Assembly: GCA_002101905.1 (NCBI GenBank)
Contig: LQPU01000061.1
Location: 1 to 64,000, forward strand
Reading direction: 5' to 3'
Length of the DNA: 64,000 nt
Source: Mycobacterium shimoidei
GTDB taxonomy: Bacteria > Actinomycetota > Actinomycetes > Mycobacteriales > Mycobacteriaceae
Shown piece after piece: positions 17,685-27,359 of the stretch. Numbering within the stretch: position 1 is the first letter of the stretch; every line of letters begins with the position of its first letter. The notes beneath the pieces are model-generated. The model made no database searches, was not told the DNA's origin, and saw nothing but the letters and a program-made list of their open reading frames with translations. The position numbers and the translations under genes are program-made.

Positions 17685-18496
17685 GATGCCGGTCCTTCCT
17701 GTAGTCCGTCGGCGATGGTGGTTCCCACGGTCCCACCGTCGACCCAGATCACTTGACCTGAAATGTAACTGGCCGCTTGGCTGTTCAGGAACACCAGGAC
17801 GGCAGCTTGTTCGGCGGGATCGGCTGTCCGGCCCATCGGCTTGGGGATGTCGTCGAGATATTCCTGACCGTAGGCGCTGCGCAGTTGGTCGAGGATCGGG
17901 GTTTCGGTGACGCCGGGTCCGGTGCAGTTGATCCGGATGCCCCGGGCGGCAAGGGGCGCTGCACTTCTCATGGTGTAGAGAATGATCGCTTCTTTCGACA
18001 ACCGGTAGCCCCCGCCGGCCAGCGCATCGGGGTGGCGGCGACACCAGTCGACTCCCTCGGCCATGGACCCGGTTTTCAGCAGCGGAGCGACCGTCTGGCG
18101 GTGGTCCAGGTAATCTGCCGCCGCCAACGATGACGTGCTGACCACCGACGAACCGGACGGCATCAGGGGGATCACCGCCTCGGTGAAGTGCCGCAGGCCC
18201 AGGAAGTTGACGGTGACGACCAGCAGTGGATCACCGATGCCGGAGGACACCCCGGCAATGTTGAACAGCGCGTCGACCCGCGTTCCCAGGCAAGCGACGG
18301 CCCGATCGATACAGGCCGCGTCGGCGAGATCTACCTGGTGAAACTCGCCGATATCGAAGGCTGGTCGACGCGTGTCCAGTCCGACGACGTCCGCGCCGAG
18401 CTCGGTCAATTGACGCGCGACGTGGGCTCCGATGCCCGACGCGCAGCCGGTGACCACCGCCCGGCGCCCGTCATATCGCCAGAGTTGCTCGATCAC
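17672..18496 (-). CDS. SDR family oxidoreductase (hydroxysteroid-dehydrogenase-like)
   Basis: 274-aa SDR starting at a GTG overlapping the LLM stop (GTGA at 18493-18496). Motifs are TGCASGIG near residue 16, NIAG near 88 (replacing NNAG), a catalytic Ser in STSSLA, and YRLSK. It is C-terminally complete, with the family's SGQVIWVDGG. The NIAG form and the long insert before the active Tyr (around SMAEGVDWCRRHP) resemble 3-alpha-hydroxysteroid dehydrogenase/carbonyl reductases. Probably oxidises or reduces a ring hydroxyl or ketone in the pathway. Confidence 0.88.
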   Translation of the reverse strand: MIEQLWRYDGRRAVVTGCASGIGAHVARQLTELGADVVGLDTRRPAFDIGEFHQVDLADAACIDRAVACLGTRVDALFNIAGVSSGIGDPLLVVTVNFLGLRHFTEAVIPLMPSGSSVVSTSSLAAADYLDHRQTVAPLLKTGSMAEGVDWCRRHPDALAGGGYRLSKEAIILYTMRSAAPLAARGIRINCTGPGVTETPILDQLRSAYGQEYLDDIPKPMGRTADPAEQAAVLVFLNSQAASYISGQVIWVDGGTVGTTIADGLQEGPASWPA

Positions 18497-19812
18497 GAAC
18501 CGTGTTCTTCGGCGTTTTGGGCTTCTTTGGCACGCTGGGCCGCCAAGACCCGGCCCTCGTTGATCTCGGCCATTGCTTCGGGGATCTCGCTGGCGGTGAA
18601 CTTGCCGCCGCGACCGGTGGGCAGGCCACCGAACGAGTAGCTCTCGTCGAACTCCGGCGCCGTCGGCGCCGGTCGGCGCGACTCGATCTTCTCGATGACC
18701 GGCTCCAGTCGCTTCGCCTTGTCGGCCACCGCTTTCGCGTCGCGCTCGATGAATTCGGGCAGCACTTCGGAGCCCATGATCTCGATGGATTCCATGGTGC
18801 CTTCGTGGCTGCGCGGGTTGAGCAGCAGGATGATCTCGTCGACGCCGCTGTCCTCGTAGCCGCGCAGGAACTCCCGCACGGTGGCCGGTGAGCCGATGGC
18901 GCCGCGGCCAGGCCCGTAGGCCAGTGTCGGGTCTTTCTCGCATTCTTCGAGGTAGCGCTTCCACACGCCGGTACGCCCGGGTGTGTGTACGCCGGTCATG
19001 TAGTAGTGCATGATCCCGAACGAGAAGAATCCGCCACCCATTCCGAGACGTTCAAGGGCCTGCTCGTCGGTCTTGGCGACCATCATCGACAGGTCACCGC
19101 CGATGGCGAGGATGTTCGGGTTGATCTGCGGGGTCGCCGGGACGCCGCTTTCCTCGAGCTCCTTGTAGTAGCCGTTGACCCGCTCGGTCAGCGGGCCGGG
19201 ACCGGTGTAAGCGAAACTCAAAGCGCCGATGCACTTTTGGGCTGCCATCTGAACCGATGACGGGCGGGTGCAGGCCACCCACACTGGTGGATGCGGCTTT
19301 TGCATGGGTTTGGGGATGACGTTACGTGCCGGCATCTGGATGTGCCGGCCGTTGAATCCGGAAAATGGTTCTTCGATCATGCACCGGATCGCCACCTCGA
19401 GCGCTTCTTCCCACTGCGCCCGCTTGTCGGCGGGATCGATGTTGAAACCGCCGAGCTCGCCGACCGACGACGACTCTCCGGTGCCGAACTCCACGCGTCC
19501 GTTGGAGATCAGATCGAGAGTGGCGATCCGTTCGGCGACCCGGGCCGGATGGTTCACCGCCGGCGGCATATGCATGATGCCGAACCCCAGCCGGATGTTC
19601 TTGGTGCGCTGGCTGGCCGCCGCCAAGAAGATCTCCGGCGCGGTGGAATGGCAGTACTCCTCGAGGAAGTGATGCTCGGTCAACCACACTGTCGAGAAGC
19701 CTGCCTTGTCGGCGGCCTCCACCTCGTCGAGGCAGTCCTGCAGCAGCACCCGCTCGTCGTCGGGGGCCCAGGGGCGGGGCAGGGCGAACTCGTAGAACAG
19801 TGAGATTTTCAC
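18493..19812 (-). CDS. LLM class flavin-dependent monooxygenase (luciferase-like)
   Basis: 439-aa bacterial-luciferase-like protein (TIM barrel), longer than the usual 330-380 aa because of a charged C-terminal extension of about 80 residues (KRLEPVIEKIESRRP onward). Diagnostic residues are WLTEHHF near 44-50 and the GRVEFGTGESSS flavin-pocket segment. It could use FMNH2 or F420H2; the presence of an FMN-reductase remnant three genes downstream argues mildly for FMNH2. The GTG at 19812 overlaps the KstD-like stop. Confidence 0.87.
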   Translation of the reverse strand: MKISLFYEFALPRPWAPDDERVLLQDCLDEVEAADKAGFSTVWLTEHHFLEEYCHSTAPEIFLAAASQRTKNIRLGFGIMHMPPAVNHPARVAERIATLDLISNGRVEFGTGESSSVGELGGFNIDPADKRAQWEEALEVAIRCMIEEPFSGFNGRHIQMPARNVIPKPMQKPHPPVWVACTRPSSVQMAAQKCIGALSFAYTGPGPLTERVNGYYKELEESGVPATPQINPNILAIGGDLSMMVAKTDEQALERLGMGGGFFSFGIMHYYMTGVHTPGRTGVWKRYLEECEKDPTLAYGPGRGAIGSPATVREFLRGYEDSGVDEIILLLNPRSHEGTMESIEIMGSEVLPEFIERDAKAVADKAKRLEPVIEKIESRRPAPTAPEFDESYSFGGLPTGRGGKFTASEIPEAMAEINEGRVLAAQRAKEAQNAEEHGS

Positions 19813-21521
19813 TGGTTACCTCCAATAAGGGTTGACCGTTGGCTGACAAGGTGTTTGGCCGCGACATAGCCGAACGTCATCGCCGGCCCGATAGTGGCGC
19901 CGGCACCGGCGTAGCTGCGGCCCATCACCGGCGCTGCCGTATTGCCCACCGCATACAGGCCGCGCACCACGCGGTCGTCGGCGCGCAGCACCCGGGCATA
20001 CTCGTCGGTGCGCAGCCCACCCGATGTGCCCAGATCGCCGAGAATGACTTGGAATGCGTAGTAGGGCGGTTTACCGAGCGGACGCAAGTTGGGGTTCGTA
20101 CACGTGGGATCTCCGTAGTAGTTGTCGTAGACGCTGTCACCTCTGTTGAAATCGTCGTCGTGGCCGCGCTGCGCCAGTTCGTTGAAACGTGCTGCAGTGT
20201 CGCGAAGTTGACCGGCCGGCACGCCGATCTCGGCGGCCAGTTCGTCCCAGCTGGCCGCTTTTTTGACCACTCCTGATTCCAGCCACTCCTGCGGGACCTT
20301 TCGGCCGGTGGGCACCGGGGATCCCGGAATCTTCGGCAGCGGTAGATGCCCGGCGATGACGTAGCGGTTCCACGACCGATGGTCGGTGATCAGCCAGCAT
20401 GGAATGTGGGTCACGCCGGTCTTCTGCCCCTCGATCATGGCGTGACCGAAGTCCATGTAGGGCGCGGCCTCGTTGATGAACCGCTTCCCGTCACCGTTGA
20501 CGATGAACTGGGCCGGCATCATGCGTTCGTTGAGCATGAATTGCAGCCGCCCGTCCGGCCATTGGATGGCCGGGAACCACCAGGCTTCGTCGAGCAGATC
20601 GGTGGCAGCCCCGACCTTTTGACCGGCGCGGATGCCGTCACCGGTGGCTGCGGGATTGCCGAAGCTCCAGTCGTGGTCGACGACCGGCTGGTGCTCCTTG
20701 CGCCACGCGAGGTCGTGGTCGAACCCGCCGGTCGCCAGGATCACGCCGCAGCGCGCTTGGATCTGCTGTGTCACACCGTCTTTCACGATCATCACGCCGG
20801 TGACCGACCCGTCGCCGTCGGTGAGTAGCTCGGTCATCGGCGAGTCCAGCCACAGCGGAATGCCGCGATCTTTCATCGCCAGCCGCAGTCGCGCCGCCAG
20901 CGATTGGCCGATAGCCGCGATCCGGTCGCCGAAAACCCGTGCCCGCACCATCCGCCAGACCAGCTTCACCAGCACGGCTTTGCCCTGCCACGATTGGCGG
21001 ACTTGATAAAACGACCGAAGCTCTTTGGGTCCCAGCCAGATTCCGCGCGGCGCCAATGCCAGGGGCTGCAATAGGTGCTGCTCGTCGTCCCCTAGCCTGC
21101 GCAGGTCGATCGGCGGCACATTGATGGTGCTGCCCAGTTCTGAGCCGCCCGGTAACTCCGGGTAATAGTCGGCGTAGCCCGGCTTCCACACGAACTCGAA
21201 CCACGGGCTGAGCTGCTCGAGAAACTCCATCATGGCGGGCGCGGACTCGACGTACTGCCGGATGCGGGGCTCGCTGACCAGGCCCTCGGTGATGTGCCGC
21301 AGGTATTCCACGACGCCGTCGGGCGGCGGCGCGTAGCCCTCCCGGCGCTGCGCAGGCGCGCCGGGCACCCAGATCCCGCCGCCGGACAGCGCGGTGGAAC
21401 CGCCGAAGTGGCTTGATTTTTCAACGACCAGGGTGTTCAGGCCACAGGCGTCGGCGGTCAGCGCCGCGGTCATGCCGCCGCCGCCTGAGCCGATTACCAG
21501 CACGTCCACTTCGTGACTCAT
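19809..21521 (-). CDS. FAD-binding oxidoreductase, 3-ketosteroid-delta-1-dehydrogenase-like
   Basis: 570-aa flavoprotein of the KstD/fumarate-reductase-like family. The dinucleotide fold [10 protein letters not shown] is near residue 12, with [18 protein letters not shown] after it. The C-terminal [15 protein letters not shown] holds the Tyr corresponding to the catalytic C-terminal Tyr of KstD and the Gly-rich FAD turn. Such enzymes dehydrogenate a cyclic ketone next to the carbonyl. Start ATG at 21521, overlapping the mhpB stop. A second, diverged KstD-like gene lies at 25.7 kb. Confidence 0.88.
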   Translation of the reverse strand: MSHEVDVLVIGSGGGGMTAALTADACGLNTLVVEKSSHFGGSTALSGGGIWVPGAPAQRREGYAPPPDGVVEYLRHITEGLVSEPRIRQYVESAPAMMEFLEQLSPWFEFVWKPGYADYYPELPGGSELGSTINVPPIDLRRLGDDEQHLLQPLALAPRGIWLGPKELRSFYQVRQSWQGKAVLVKLVWRMVRARVFGDRIAAIGQSLAARLRLAMKDRGIPLWLDSPMTELLTDGDGSVTGVMIVKDGVTQQIQARCGVILATGGFDHDLAWRKEHQPVVDHDWSFGNPAATGDGIRAGQKVGAATDLLDEAWWFPAIQWPDGRLQFMLNERMMPAQFIVNGDGKRFINEAAPYMDFGHAMIEGQKTGVTHIPCWLITDHRSWNRYVIAGHLPLPKIPGSPVPTGRKVPQEWLESGVVKKAASWDELAAEIGVPAGQLRDTAARFNELAQRGHDDDFNRGDSVYDNYYGDPTCTNPNLRPLGKPPYYAFQVILGDLGTSGGLRTDEYARVLRADDRVVRGLYAVGNTAAPVMGRSYAGAGATIGPAMTFGYVAAKHLVSQRSTLIGGNQ

Positions 21522-22459
21522 GAGCAGGGCACCGCCGTTCGGACCGCGAACCCCGCGATCAGTTCCGGCGCGGCTTTGTAGTAACGCACCGTGGTCTCAT
21601 AGGTGCCCGCCGCCGCAAGTGCACCGAATGCCGCCACCCAGGTGCGGATTTCGTGTGCCGAGTTGCCGCCCTCGTGCGCGATAAAGGAATTGGACCACCC
21701 ATCGAGGTCGGTGAGCTGGCCGGCGTCGACGATCTCCAGGAAACGGTGATCGAAGGCCGGGTTGATCGGTTGCCGGTCGCTGCGGCCTTCGGCCAATTGC
21801 TGTGCTGCCTCGATCACCGCCACTTGCCGGGCCTGTCGCTGCGCAGACGTCATCGGGTCACCGTGCACGATCCGGCGCGCGACTTGCGGGTTCGCGGTTT
21901 CCAGCGTCGCAATCGGCGGATCATGCGACAGGCCACCGGATCCCACAACCAGGACGCGCTTGCCCAGCGACACAAGGTACTTGCCGACCGCAGTGCCGAG
22001 CGTGCGGCAACGCCGCAGCGGCCCCAGCGGTGTGGCCAGCGAGTTGATGAAGATCGGAATCACCGGCCGCGCCGTCGCGTCTCCAAACAGCTTCTCCAGG
22101 GGCTGGACGGCGCCGTGGTCGACCTCCATGCAGCTCGAGATCGCGATGTCGACGTCGGCGGCCAGAACGGCCTTGGCGCAGCCGTCGGCGATGTCCTCGG
22201 GAACGTCCAGCGGACCACTGTGAGTGCCATAGTCGCCGACACCGGTTGCGCTGGTGGCAATGCAAAACGGTGGCATCAGCTTGTAAAAGAACCCGTTGTA
22301 GTGGTCCGGGGCGAAGATGACCACGAGTTCGGGGGCGAACTCAGCGACGAAATTACGGGCCTGGGACAGCGCCGTCTCGATGTCATCAAGGAGGTCCTGC
22401 GACGGCCCGGGCAGATTCAGTAGTGGGCTGTGGGACATACAGCACAGGGCTATCGGCAT
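21518..22459 (-). CDS. mhpB: Extradiol (type III) ring-cleavage dioxygenase, MhpB-like
   Basis: 313-aa class III extradiol dioxygenase closely resembling 2,3-dihydroxyphenylpropionate 1,2-dioxygenase. Like MhpB it carries [20 protein letters not shown] near residue 45, the catalytic His in CMEVDHG near 115, and a second active-site His in GGLSHDPP near 179. It would open a catechol ring adjacent to the hydroxyls using Fe(II) and O2. It is flanked by hydroxylase (mhpA) and hydrolase (mhpC) homologs, which supports the assignment. The side chain of its true substrate is uncertain. Confidence 0.9.
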   Translation of the reverse strand: MPIALCCMSHSPLLNLPGPSQDLLDDIETALSQARNFVAEFAPELVVIFAPDHYNGFFYKLMPPFCIATSATGVGDYGTHSGPLDVPEDIADGCAKAVLAADVDIAISSCMEVDHGAVQPLEKLFGDATARPVIPIFINSLATPLGPLRRCRTLGTAVGKYLVSLGKRVLVVGSGGLSHDPPIATLETANPQVARRIVHGDPMTSAQRQARQVAVIEAAQQLAEGRSDRQPINPAFDHRFLEIVDAGQLTDLDGWSNSFIAHEGGNSAHEIRTWVAAFGALAAAGTYETTVRYYKAAPELIAGFAVRTAVPCS

Positions 22460-24065
22460 GGCTTCCTCCCGGAGTCAAGGTGAGGACGTCGAAAAGCTTG
22501 GCGCTCAGCTCGCCTGCGAGCTGAGCGATGCAGGCGCCGGCGATACACCGGTCGGGGCGCAGGAACAGCACGGACTCCCGGTGGCTGTCGAACCAGCCTT
22601 TCAGATCACCGTCGCGGTCTCCAACGATCACCACGTCAGGATCATCGTGTCCGGTCCAGTGCAGTTGCGTCTGTGGCCGCGCTGCGACGAACCGGGCCCC
22701 GATCGCCTTCCAGTTCGCAAACTCCTGAGCGCCAAGGATTTCGCGGGGGTTGTTGTTCCAGCACAGCACGGCGAACCCGGTGCCGAGCACGTCGTCGAGC
22801 AGAACGTCCTGGCGCTCGCGCAGATCCACCCGGGGCTGCACGAACAAGGTGCCGACCGGTGAGTCGGGCACGGTATGCACCACGGCCCCGGTCTCGTAGC
22901 GCGGCATCGGCTTGAACCGCATCTCGAGCACATACCGCTTGAGCGACGGCACAATTGACGCCGACCGCACCAGCAGGTCGCGGGCGGCGGCCACCCGGCG
23001 GTTGGTCGGAGAGATCACCCGGCCCACCAACGTGGACAGGTCGATCATCGCGCGGGCGTGCTTGCGTCGTTCCACGTCGTAGGTGTCGAGCAGCGCGTCG
23101 TCGGCCTGGCCGTTGATCACCGCCGCCAGCTTCCAGCCCAAATTCGCGGCATCCCGGATCCCGCTGTTGTAGCCCTGCCCTTGCCAGACCGGCATCAGGT
23201 GCGCGGCATCGCCGGCCAGCAGCATGCGCCCGCGTCGGAATGCCCCGGCGATGCGGGAGTGGTGGGTGTAGACCCGGCGCCGGATCACGTCGACCCGGTC
23301 GGGGTGCGGTACGAGCGGTGCGAGCATCCGAGCCAGAAACGCCGGATCCTCCGCCTGCTCGTCGGATTCGTCGGCGTGAATCATGAACTCGAACCGCCGA
23401 ATTCCATGGGCGATCGAGATCGAGACAAATGGACGCCGGGGGTCCGCCCCTACTTCGCTGTTGGGATGTCCGAGCGGATCGTTGGCGACGTCGACGACCA
23501 GCCAGCGGGTCGACGACGTGGTGCCGTCGAAGGACACCCCCATCAGCCGTCGGGTGGTGCTGCGTCCGCCGTCGCAGCCGACGACGTAGCGGGCCTGCAC
23601 ACCGGCGGGCTCTGCGCCGCCGAGCTCGACCGTCACCGCGTCGGGTGTCTGTGTGCAGGAGGTCATCGGACGCTCCCACCACACCTCGACATGCTCGAAT
23701 CGGTCCAGGCCCCTGAGCAATTCGGCGTCGACCAGCGGCTGCACGAACCCATTGCGCTTGGGCCAGCCGAATCGCGCGTCGGCGGGCGCCATTTCGGCAA
23801 GCAGCCGGCGCTTGGCGTCGACGAACCGCAGGATCTGGTTGGGCACGGTGTGCGGCAGGATCGCATCGACCAGGCCGATCGCCTGGAAGGTGCGTAACGC
23901 CTCGTCGTCGAGGCCGACTCCGCGCGGATAGTCGATCAGCGACGAGCGCTCCTCGACCACGATCGTGCGAACTCCCTGCAGGCCAAGGATGTTGGCCAGG
24001 GTGAGCCCAACCGGACCGGCTCCCACCACGACGACGGCTGCGTCCTGCGTGCGGCTTTCGGTCAC
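22386..24065 (-). CDS. mhpA: FAD-dependent aromatic hydroxylase, MhpA-like
   Basis: 559-aa group A flavin monooxygenase (3-(3-hydroxyphenyl)propionate hydroxylase type). The N-terminal [14 protein letters not shown] motif is near residue 16, DGGRSTTRR (the DG motif) near 165-172, and [18 protein letters not shown] (the GD motif) near 288. It overlaps the mhpB start by 74 bp, so the C-terminal tail and mhpB share DNA. Starts at a GTG overlapping the mhpC stop (GTGA). Would ortho-hydroxylate a phenol to a catechol for MhpB. Confidence 0.9.
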   Translation of the reverse strand: MTESRTQDAAVVVVGAGPVGLTLANILGLQGVRTIVVEERSSLIDYPRGVGLDDEALRTFQAIGLVDAILPHTVPNQILRFVDAKRRLLAEMAPADARFGWPKRNGFVQPLVDAELLRGLDRFEHVEVWWERPMTSCTQTPDAVTVELGGAEPAGVQARYVVGCDGGRSTTRRLMGVSFDGTTSSTRWLVVDVANDPLGHPNSEVGADPRRPFVSISIAHGIRRFEFMIHADESDEQAEDPAFLARMLAPLVPHPDRVDVIRRRVYTHHSRIAGAFRRGRMLLAGDAAHLMPVWQGQGYNSGIRDAANLGWKLAAVINGQADDALLDTYDVERRKHARAMIDLSTLVGRVISPTNRRVAAARDLLVRSASIVPSLKRYVLEMRFKPMPRYETGAVVHTVPDSPVGTLFVQPRVDLRERQDVLLDDVLGTGFAVLCWNNNPREILGAQEFANWKAIGARFVAARPQTQLHWTGHDDPDVVIVGDRDGDLKGWFDSHRESVLFLRPDRCIAGACIAQLAGELSAKLFDVLTLTPGGSHADSPVLYVPQPTTESARAVAGPP

Positions 24066-24928
24066 GTCGAGCGTCCCAGCAGGAAATCCAGATGCAGCCG
24101 GTTGAACGTCTTGGCGTTCTCATACTGCGGCCAGTGTCCGCAGCCGGGCATCAGCTCGAAGCGCGCGCCGGGAATCATCGACGCGATTCGGCGGCCCTCG
24201 GCGACATCGGCGGTGGGATCGTCGCTGGTCCACAGCACCAGGGTCGGCGCGGTGATAGCTCCGTACTCGGCCGGACCGAGCAGGTTGCGCGCCCGGATCG
24301 TGGGGTCCTGCAATGCCATGATGTCGCGCATCGCGGCCACGAAACCCGGCTGGCGGTATATCCGTTGCCGGCTGGCCACCAAATCGTCGTAGTCCTTCGA
24401 CTTGTCTGCCATCAACCACTTGATCCGCGCCTGCACGGTCTGCCAGGACGGATCCTCGGCGGCCGCCATCGACAACGTGATAATCCGTTGCATCACTTCC
24501 GGATCCGCTTGCGAACCACCTGCGGTGTTGAGGACCAGCCGATCCACCTTCTCCGGGTGGTCGATGGCGGCGCGGGCGGCGACCCAGCCGCCGAGCGACT
24601 CGCCGGACAGGCTGGCTCGTTCGGCGCCGATCGCGTCCAGAAACGCGATCAGATGCGTGACATAGTGCGGTATTTCAAGCGGATGGCCGGGCTTGTCGGT
24701 GTAGCCATGCCCGAGCATGTCGATCGCCCAGGTCCAGAAATGCTCCCCGTGCGCTTCCAGGTTGCGCACGTAGGCCTCGGCGTGTCCGCCGGATCCGTGC
24801 AACAGGATGAGCACCGGGTTGTCGGGCTCACCGGCCCGCAGATAGCGGGTCCGGATGCCACCGGCGTCCAGATAGCCCTGTTCGAACGCGACACCTTGAA
24901 GATCGCTCCAGATGCTCTCGTGGTCGGC
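24062..24928 (-). CDS. mhpC: Meta-cleavage product hydrolase, MhpC-like
   Basis: Alpha/beta hydrolase, about 288 aa. [14 protein letters not shown] forms the oxyanion loop, GESLGG holds the nucleophile Ser, and [14 protein letters not shown] has the catalytic His. C-C bond hydrolases of this type split the ring-fission product made by MhpB. I chose the GTG at 24928 with GAGGAG just upstream (short spacing) over a TTG at 24976 that lacks a ribosome site and adds 16 non-conserved residues. It is the first gene of the long minus-strand operon, immediately downstream of the 24994-25007 palindrome. Confidence 0.87.
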   Translation of the reverse strand, partial: ADHESIWSDLQGVAFEQGYLDAGGIRTRYLRAGEPDNPVLILLHGSGGHAEAYVRNLEAHGEHFWTWAIDMLGHGYTDKPGHPLEIPHYVTHLIAFLDAIGAERASLSGESLGGWVAARAAIDHPEKVDRLVLNTAGGSQADPEVMQRIITLSMAAAEDPSWQTVQARIKWLMADKSKDYDDLVASRQRIYRQPGFVAAMRDIMALQDPTIRARNLLGPAEYGAITAPTLVLWTSDDPTADVAEGRRIASMIPGARFELMPGCGHWPQYENAKTFNRLHLDFLLGRST

Positions 24929-24993
24929 CACCGGCTCCTCATCTCGTGCGGAAATTCGGTTCTCGTCTAGCGCCAACCGCCTGTGCTAAAATC

Positions 24994-25007
24994 GCACATT
25001 GATGTGC
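24994..25007. promoter_or_regulatory. Candidate IclR operator (14-bp palindrome)
   Basis: A perfect inverted repeat, GCACAT-TG-ATGTGC, lies between the divergent mhpC-led operon and the IclR gene (about 65 bp from the mhpC start, 57 bp from the IclR start). Local regulators commonly bind such sites and control both directions. The assignment to this IclR protein is inferred from position only. Confidence 0.6.
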
Positions 25008-25063
25008 ACTATGTATAGAGCATCACTCTCGGTTCGAGGTCTGTCAAGAAAAGCCGTCGAGTC

Positions 25064-25729
25064 GTGAACGGCTCGCAGACCCTGGCCAGGGGCCTGTCTG
25101 CGCTGCAGTTGGTGGCCAACGCACCGGGCGGGATGACGGTGCAACAGGTCGCCGACGGCCTCGGGGTGCACCGGACGATCGCGTATCGCCTGCTCGGCAC
25201 GCTGGCCGAATTCCGATTGATCGCCAAGGGCGACGACGGCCGATACCGCCCGGCGGCCGGGCTCGCCGTACTGGGCGCGTCGTTCGACCACAACTTGCGG
25301 CAGGTGAGCCTGCCGACGCTGCGCGCCCTGGCCGACGAGCTGGGCACCACGGTGTCGCTGCTTGTCGCCGAGGGCGACCAGCAGGTGGCGGTCGCGGTGA
25401 TCGTGCCCACCCAGGTGGCCTATCAGTTGGCGTTTCACGAAGGCAGCCGCTACCCGCTGAACCGAGGCGCGGCCGGTATCGCGTTGCTGGCCAGCCTGCC
25501 CCCGCGTCCGGGCGAACGCGATCTTGTCGCGCGCGCCCGCGATCAGGGCTGGGTCGTCACGCACGGCGAGATCGAGCCGAACACTTACGGGCTGGCCGTG
25601 CCGGTTCATCGCGAACCGCCGTCGCCGCCGACGTGCATCAACCTGATCTCGCATCGCGAAGACGTCGTGATGCGCGGTAAGGACGCGGTGCTCAAGGCGG
25701 CCAAGGAGCTATCGGCGACTTTGAGCTGA
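25064..25729 (+). CDS. IclR family transcriptional regulator
   Basis: 221-aa IclR-type regulator. The winged helix-turn-helix is at residues about 22-50 (MTVQQVADGLGVHRTIAYRL). The effector domain follows, somewhat shorter than the usual 250 aa, with the conserved YPLNRGAAGIALLA segment. GTG start without a strong ribosome site. It is divergent from the mhp-like operon, as MhpR is in E. coli, and 10 bp upstream of a KstD-like gene on its own strand. Probably responds to a phenylpropionate-like or ring-degradation intermediate (inference). Confidence 0.88.
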   Translation: MNGSQTLARGLSALQLVANAPGGMTVQQVADGLGVHRTIAYRLLGTLAEFRLIAKGDDGRYRPAAGLAVLGASFDHNLRQVSLPTLRALADELGTTVSLLVAEGDQQVAVAVIVPTQVAYQLAFHEGSRYPLNRGAAGIALLASLPPRPGERDLVARARDQGWVVTHGEIEPNTYGLAVPVHREPPSPPTCINLISHREDVVMRGKDAVLKAAKELSATLS

Positions 25730-25739
25730 AAGGACGTTC

Positions 25740-27359
25740 ATGCCTGACACGCAGTCTTGGGACCGCGAAGCCGACGTCGTCGTGCTGGGCACCGGCGGCG
25801 CCGGCCTCACGGCCGCTCTGGCCGCAGCGGTCAACGGCGCTTCGGTGGCGGTATACGAGAAGTCCGCCACGGTCGGCGGCACCACCGCTGTCTCGGGCGG
25901 CGTGGTGTGGATCCCCGCCCATAACCGCTGTCCGGATGGAGAATTGACGGTCGTTGATGCCTTGCGTTATCTGCAAGCCCAGTCGTTCGGTTCGATGGAC
26001 GAGGCACTCGTCGAGACCTTTGTGCGGACCGGCCCTGCGATGCTCGACTTCGTCGAGGCGCACAGCGGTCTGCGTTTCGAGATCGCGACCGGCTTTCCCG
26101 ATTACAAACCCGAGCTGCCCGGCGGGCGACCGTCCGGCGGCCGGTCTTTGTGTGCCGCGCCGTACGATCTGGCACTGCTCGGTGACTGGCGTGACCGGAT
26201 CACGTCGTTTCCCGCGGATTGGTCCAACGTCGGATTCGACGCCGAAACCCGTGCCCGGCTGCACGCGGACGTCGACGGAGGAGCCGACTTGTGCGTGGCC
26301 GGCACCGCGCTGATCGCCGGGTTGCTCAGGGGAATACTGGATTTGGGCGTCACGCCGCAGACTCACGCCCCGGGTCTGGAACTCATAGCCGAAGACGGCA
26401 GAATCGCCGGCGTACGCGTTGATGTGGCGGGCCGAGCGCAGACGGTACTCGCGCGTCGCGGTGTCGTGCTCGCTACCGGTGGATTCGAATGGAATCCGCC
26501 GTGGGTCAAGGCTTTTCTGCGCGGCCCGATGCACGGCGCGGTGTCGCCACCAAACAACACCGGCGATGGTCTGCGGATGGCAATGGCGCACGGCGCCGAA
26601 CTGGCCAACATGGGTGAAGCATGGTGGGTGCCGATCGTGCAGATCCCGGGCGACACCATCGACGGCCATCAACGCAGCCGCAGCGTACGGCTGGAACGAA
26701 CCCGCCCGCGCAGCATCATCGTCAACCGGGCCGGACGGCGATTCGTCAACGAGGCTTGCGACTACAACTCGATGGCCGGCGCGTTCCACTACTTCGATCC
26801 GCGCGGAGGCTTCGTCAACGACCCGGCGTGGATGGTCTTCGACTCGCTACATCTGAAACGTTACGGCTTTTTGGGCGTCGCGCCCGGCGAGGCGGTCCCG
26901 GACTGGTTCTGCGCGTCGGCGGACTTCGCCGAACTGGGCGCCAAGACCGGCATCGATCCCGACGGTCTGACCCGCACGATCGATCACTGGAACCGCAACG
27001 TCGCGGCCGGGTCCGATCCCGACTTCGGGCGAGGCTCCAGTGCATACGACGGTTACTGGGGCGACGAGCATGCGGCCACAACGGCCGGCAAGACGCTCGG
27101 ACCGATCGACACCGCGCCCTACTATGCGGTGCCGATTTCGGTGGGCGCGATGGGCACCAAGGGCGGCCCGCGCACCGACCGCGACGGACGGGTATTGCAC
27201 GTCAGCGGCGCACCGATTCCCGGCCTGTTCGCCGCGGGTAATGCGATGGCCGGAGTCACCGGCCGCGCCTACGGTGGCGCAGGCGGAACCATCGGCCCGG
27301 CAATGGTTTTCGGATACCGCGCCGGTCACCGGGCAGCGACGGGTGAGCCGCTGAACTAA
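25740..27359 (+). CDS. FAD-dependent oxidoreductase, KstD-like (second copy)
   Basis: 539-aa KstD/fumarate-reductase-family flavoprotein. GTGGAGLTAAL is near residue 17, VGGTTAVSGGVVWIP near 46, and the C-terminal GRAYGGAGGTIGPAMVFGY retains the Tyr and FAD turn. It is only moderately similar to the gene at 19.8-21.5 kb, so the two probably act on different intermediates. It begins 10 bp after the IclR stop with AAAGGACG ahead of its ATG, so the two are co-transcribed. Confidence 0.88.
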   Translation: MPDTQSWDREADVVVLGTGGAGLTAALAAAVNGASVAVYEKSATVGGTTAVSGGVVWIPAHNRCPDGELTVVDALRYLQAQSFGSMDEALVETFVRTGPAMLDFVEAHSGLRFEIATGFPDYKPELPGGRPSGGRSLCAAPYDLALLGDWRDRITSFPADWSNVGFDAETRARLHADVDGGADLCVAGTALIAGLLRGILDLGVTPQTHAPGLELIAEDGRIAGVRVDVAGRAQTVLARRGVVLATGGFEWNPPWVKAFLRGPMHGAVSPPNNTGDGLRMAMAHGAELANMGEAWWVPIVQIPGDTIDGHQRSRSVRLERTRPRSIIVNRAGRRFVNEACDYNSMAGAFHYFDPRGGFVNDPAWMVFDSLHLKRYGFLGVAPGEAVPDWFCASADFAELGAKTGIDPDGLTRTIDHWNRNVAAGSDPDFGRGSSAYDGYWGDEHAATTAGKTLGPIDTAPYYAVPISVGAMGTKGGPRTDRDGRVLHVSGAPIPGLFAAGNAMAGVTGRAYGGAGGTIGPAMVFGYRAGHRAATGEPLN

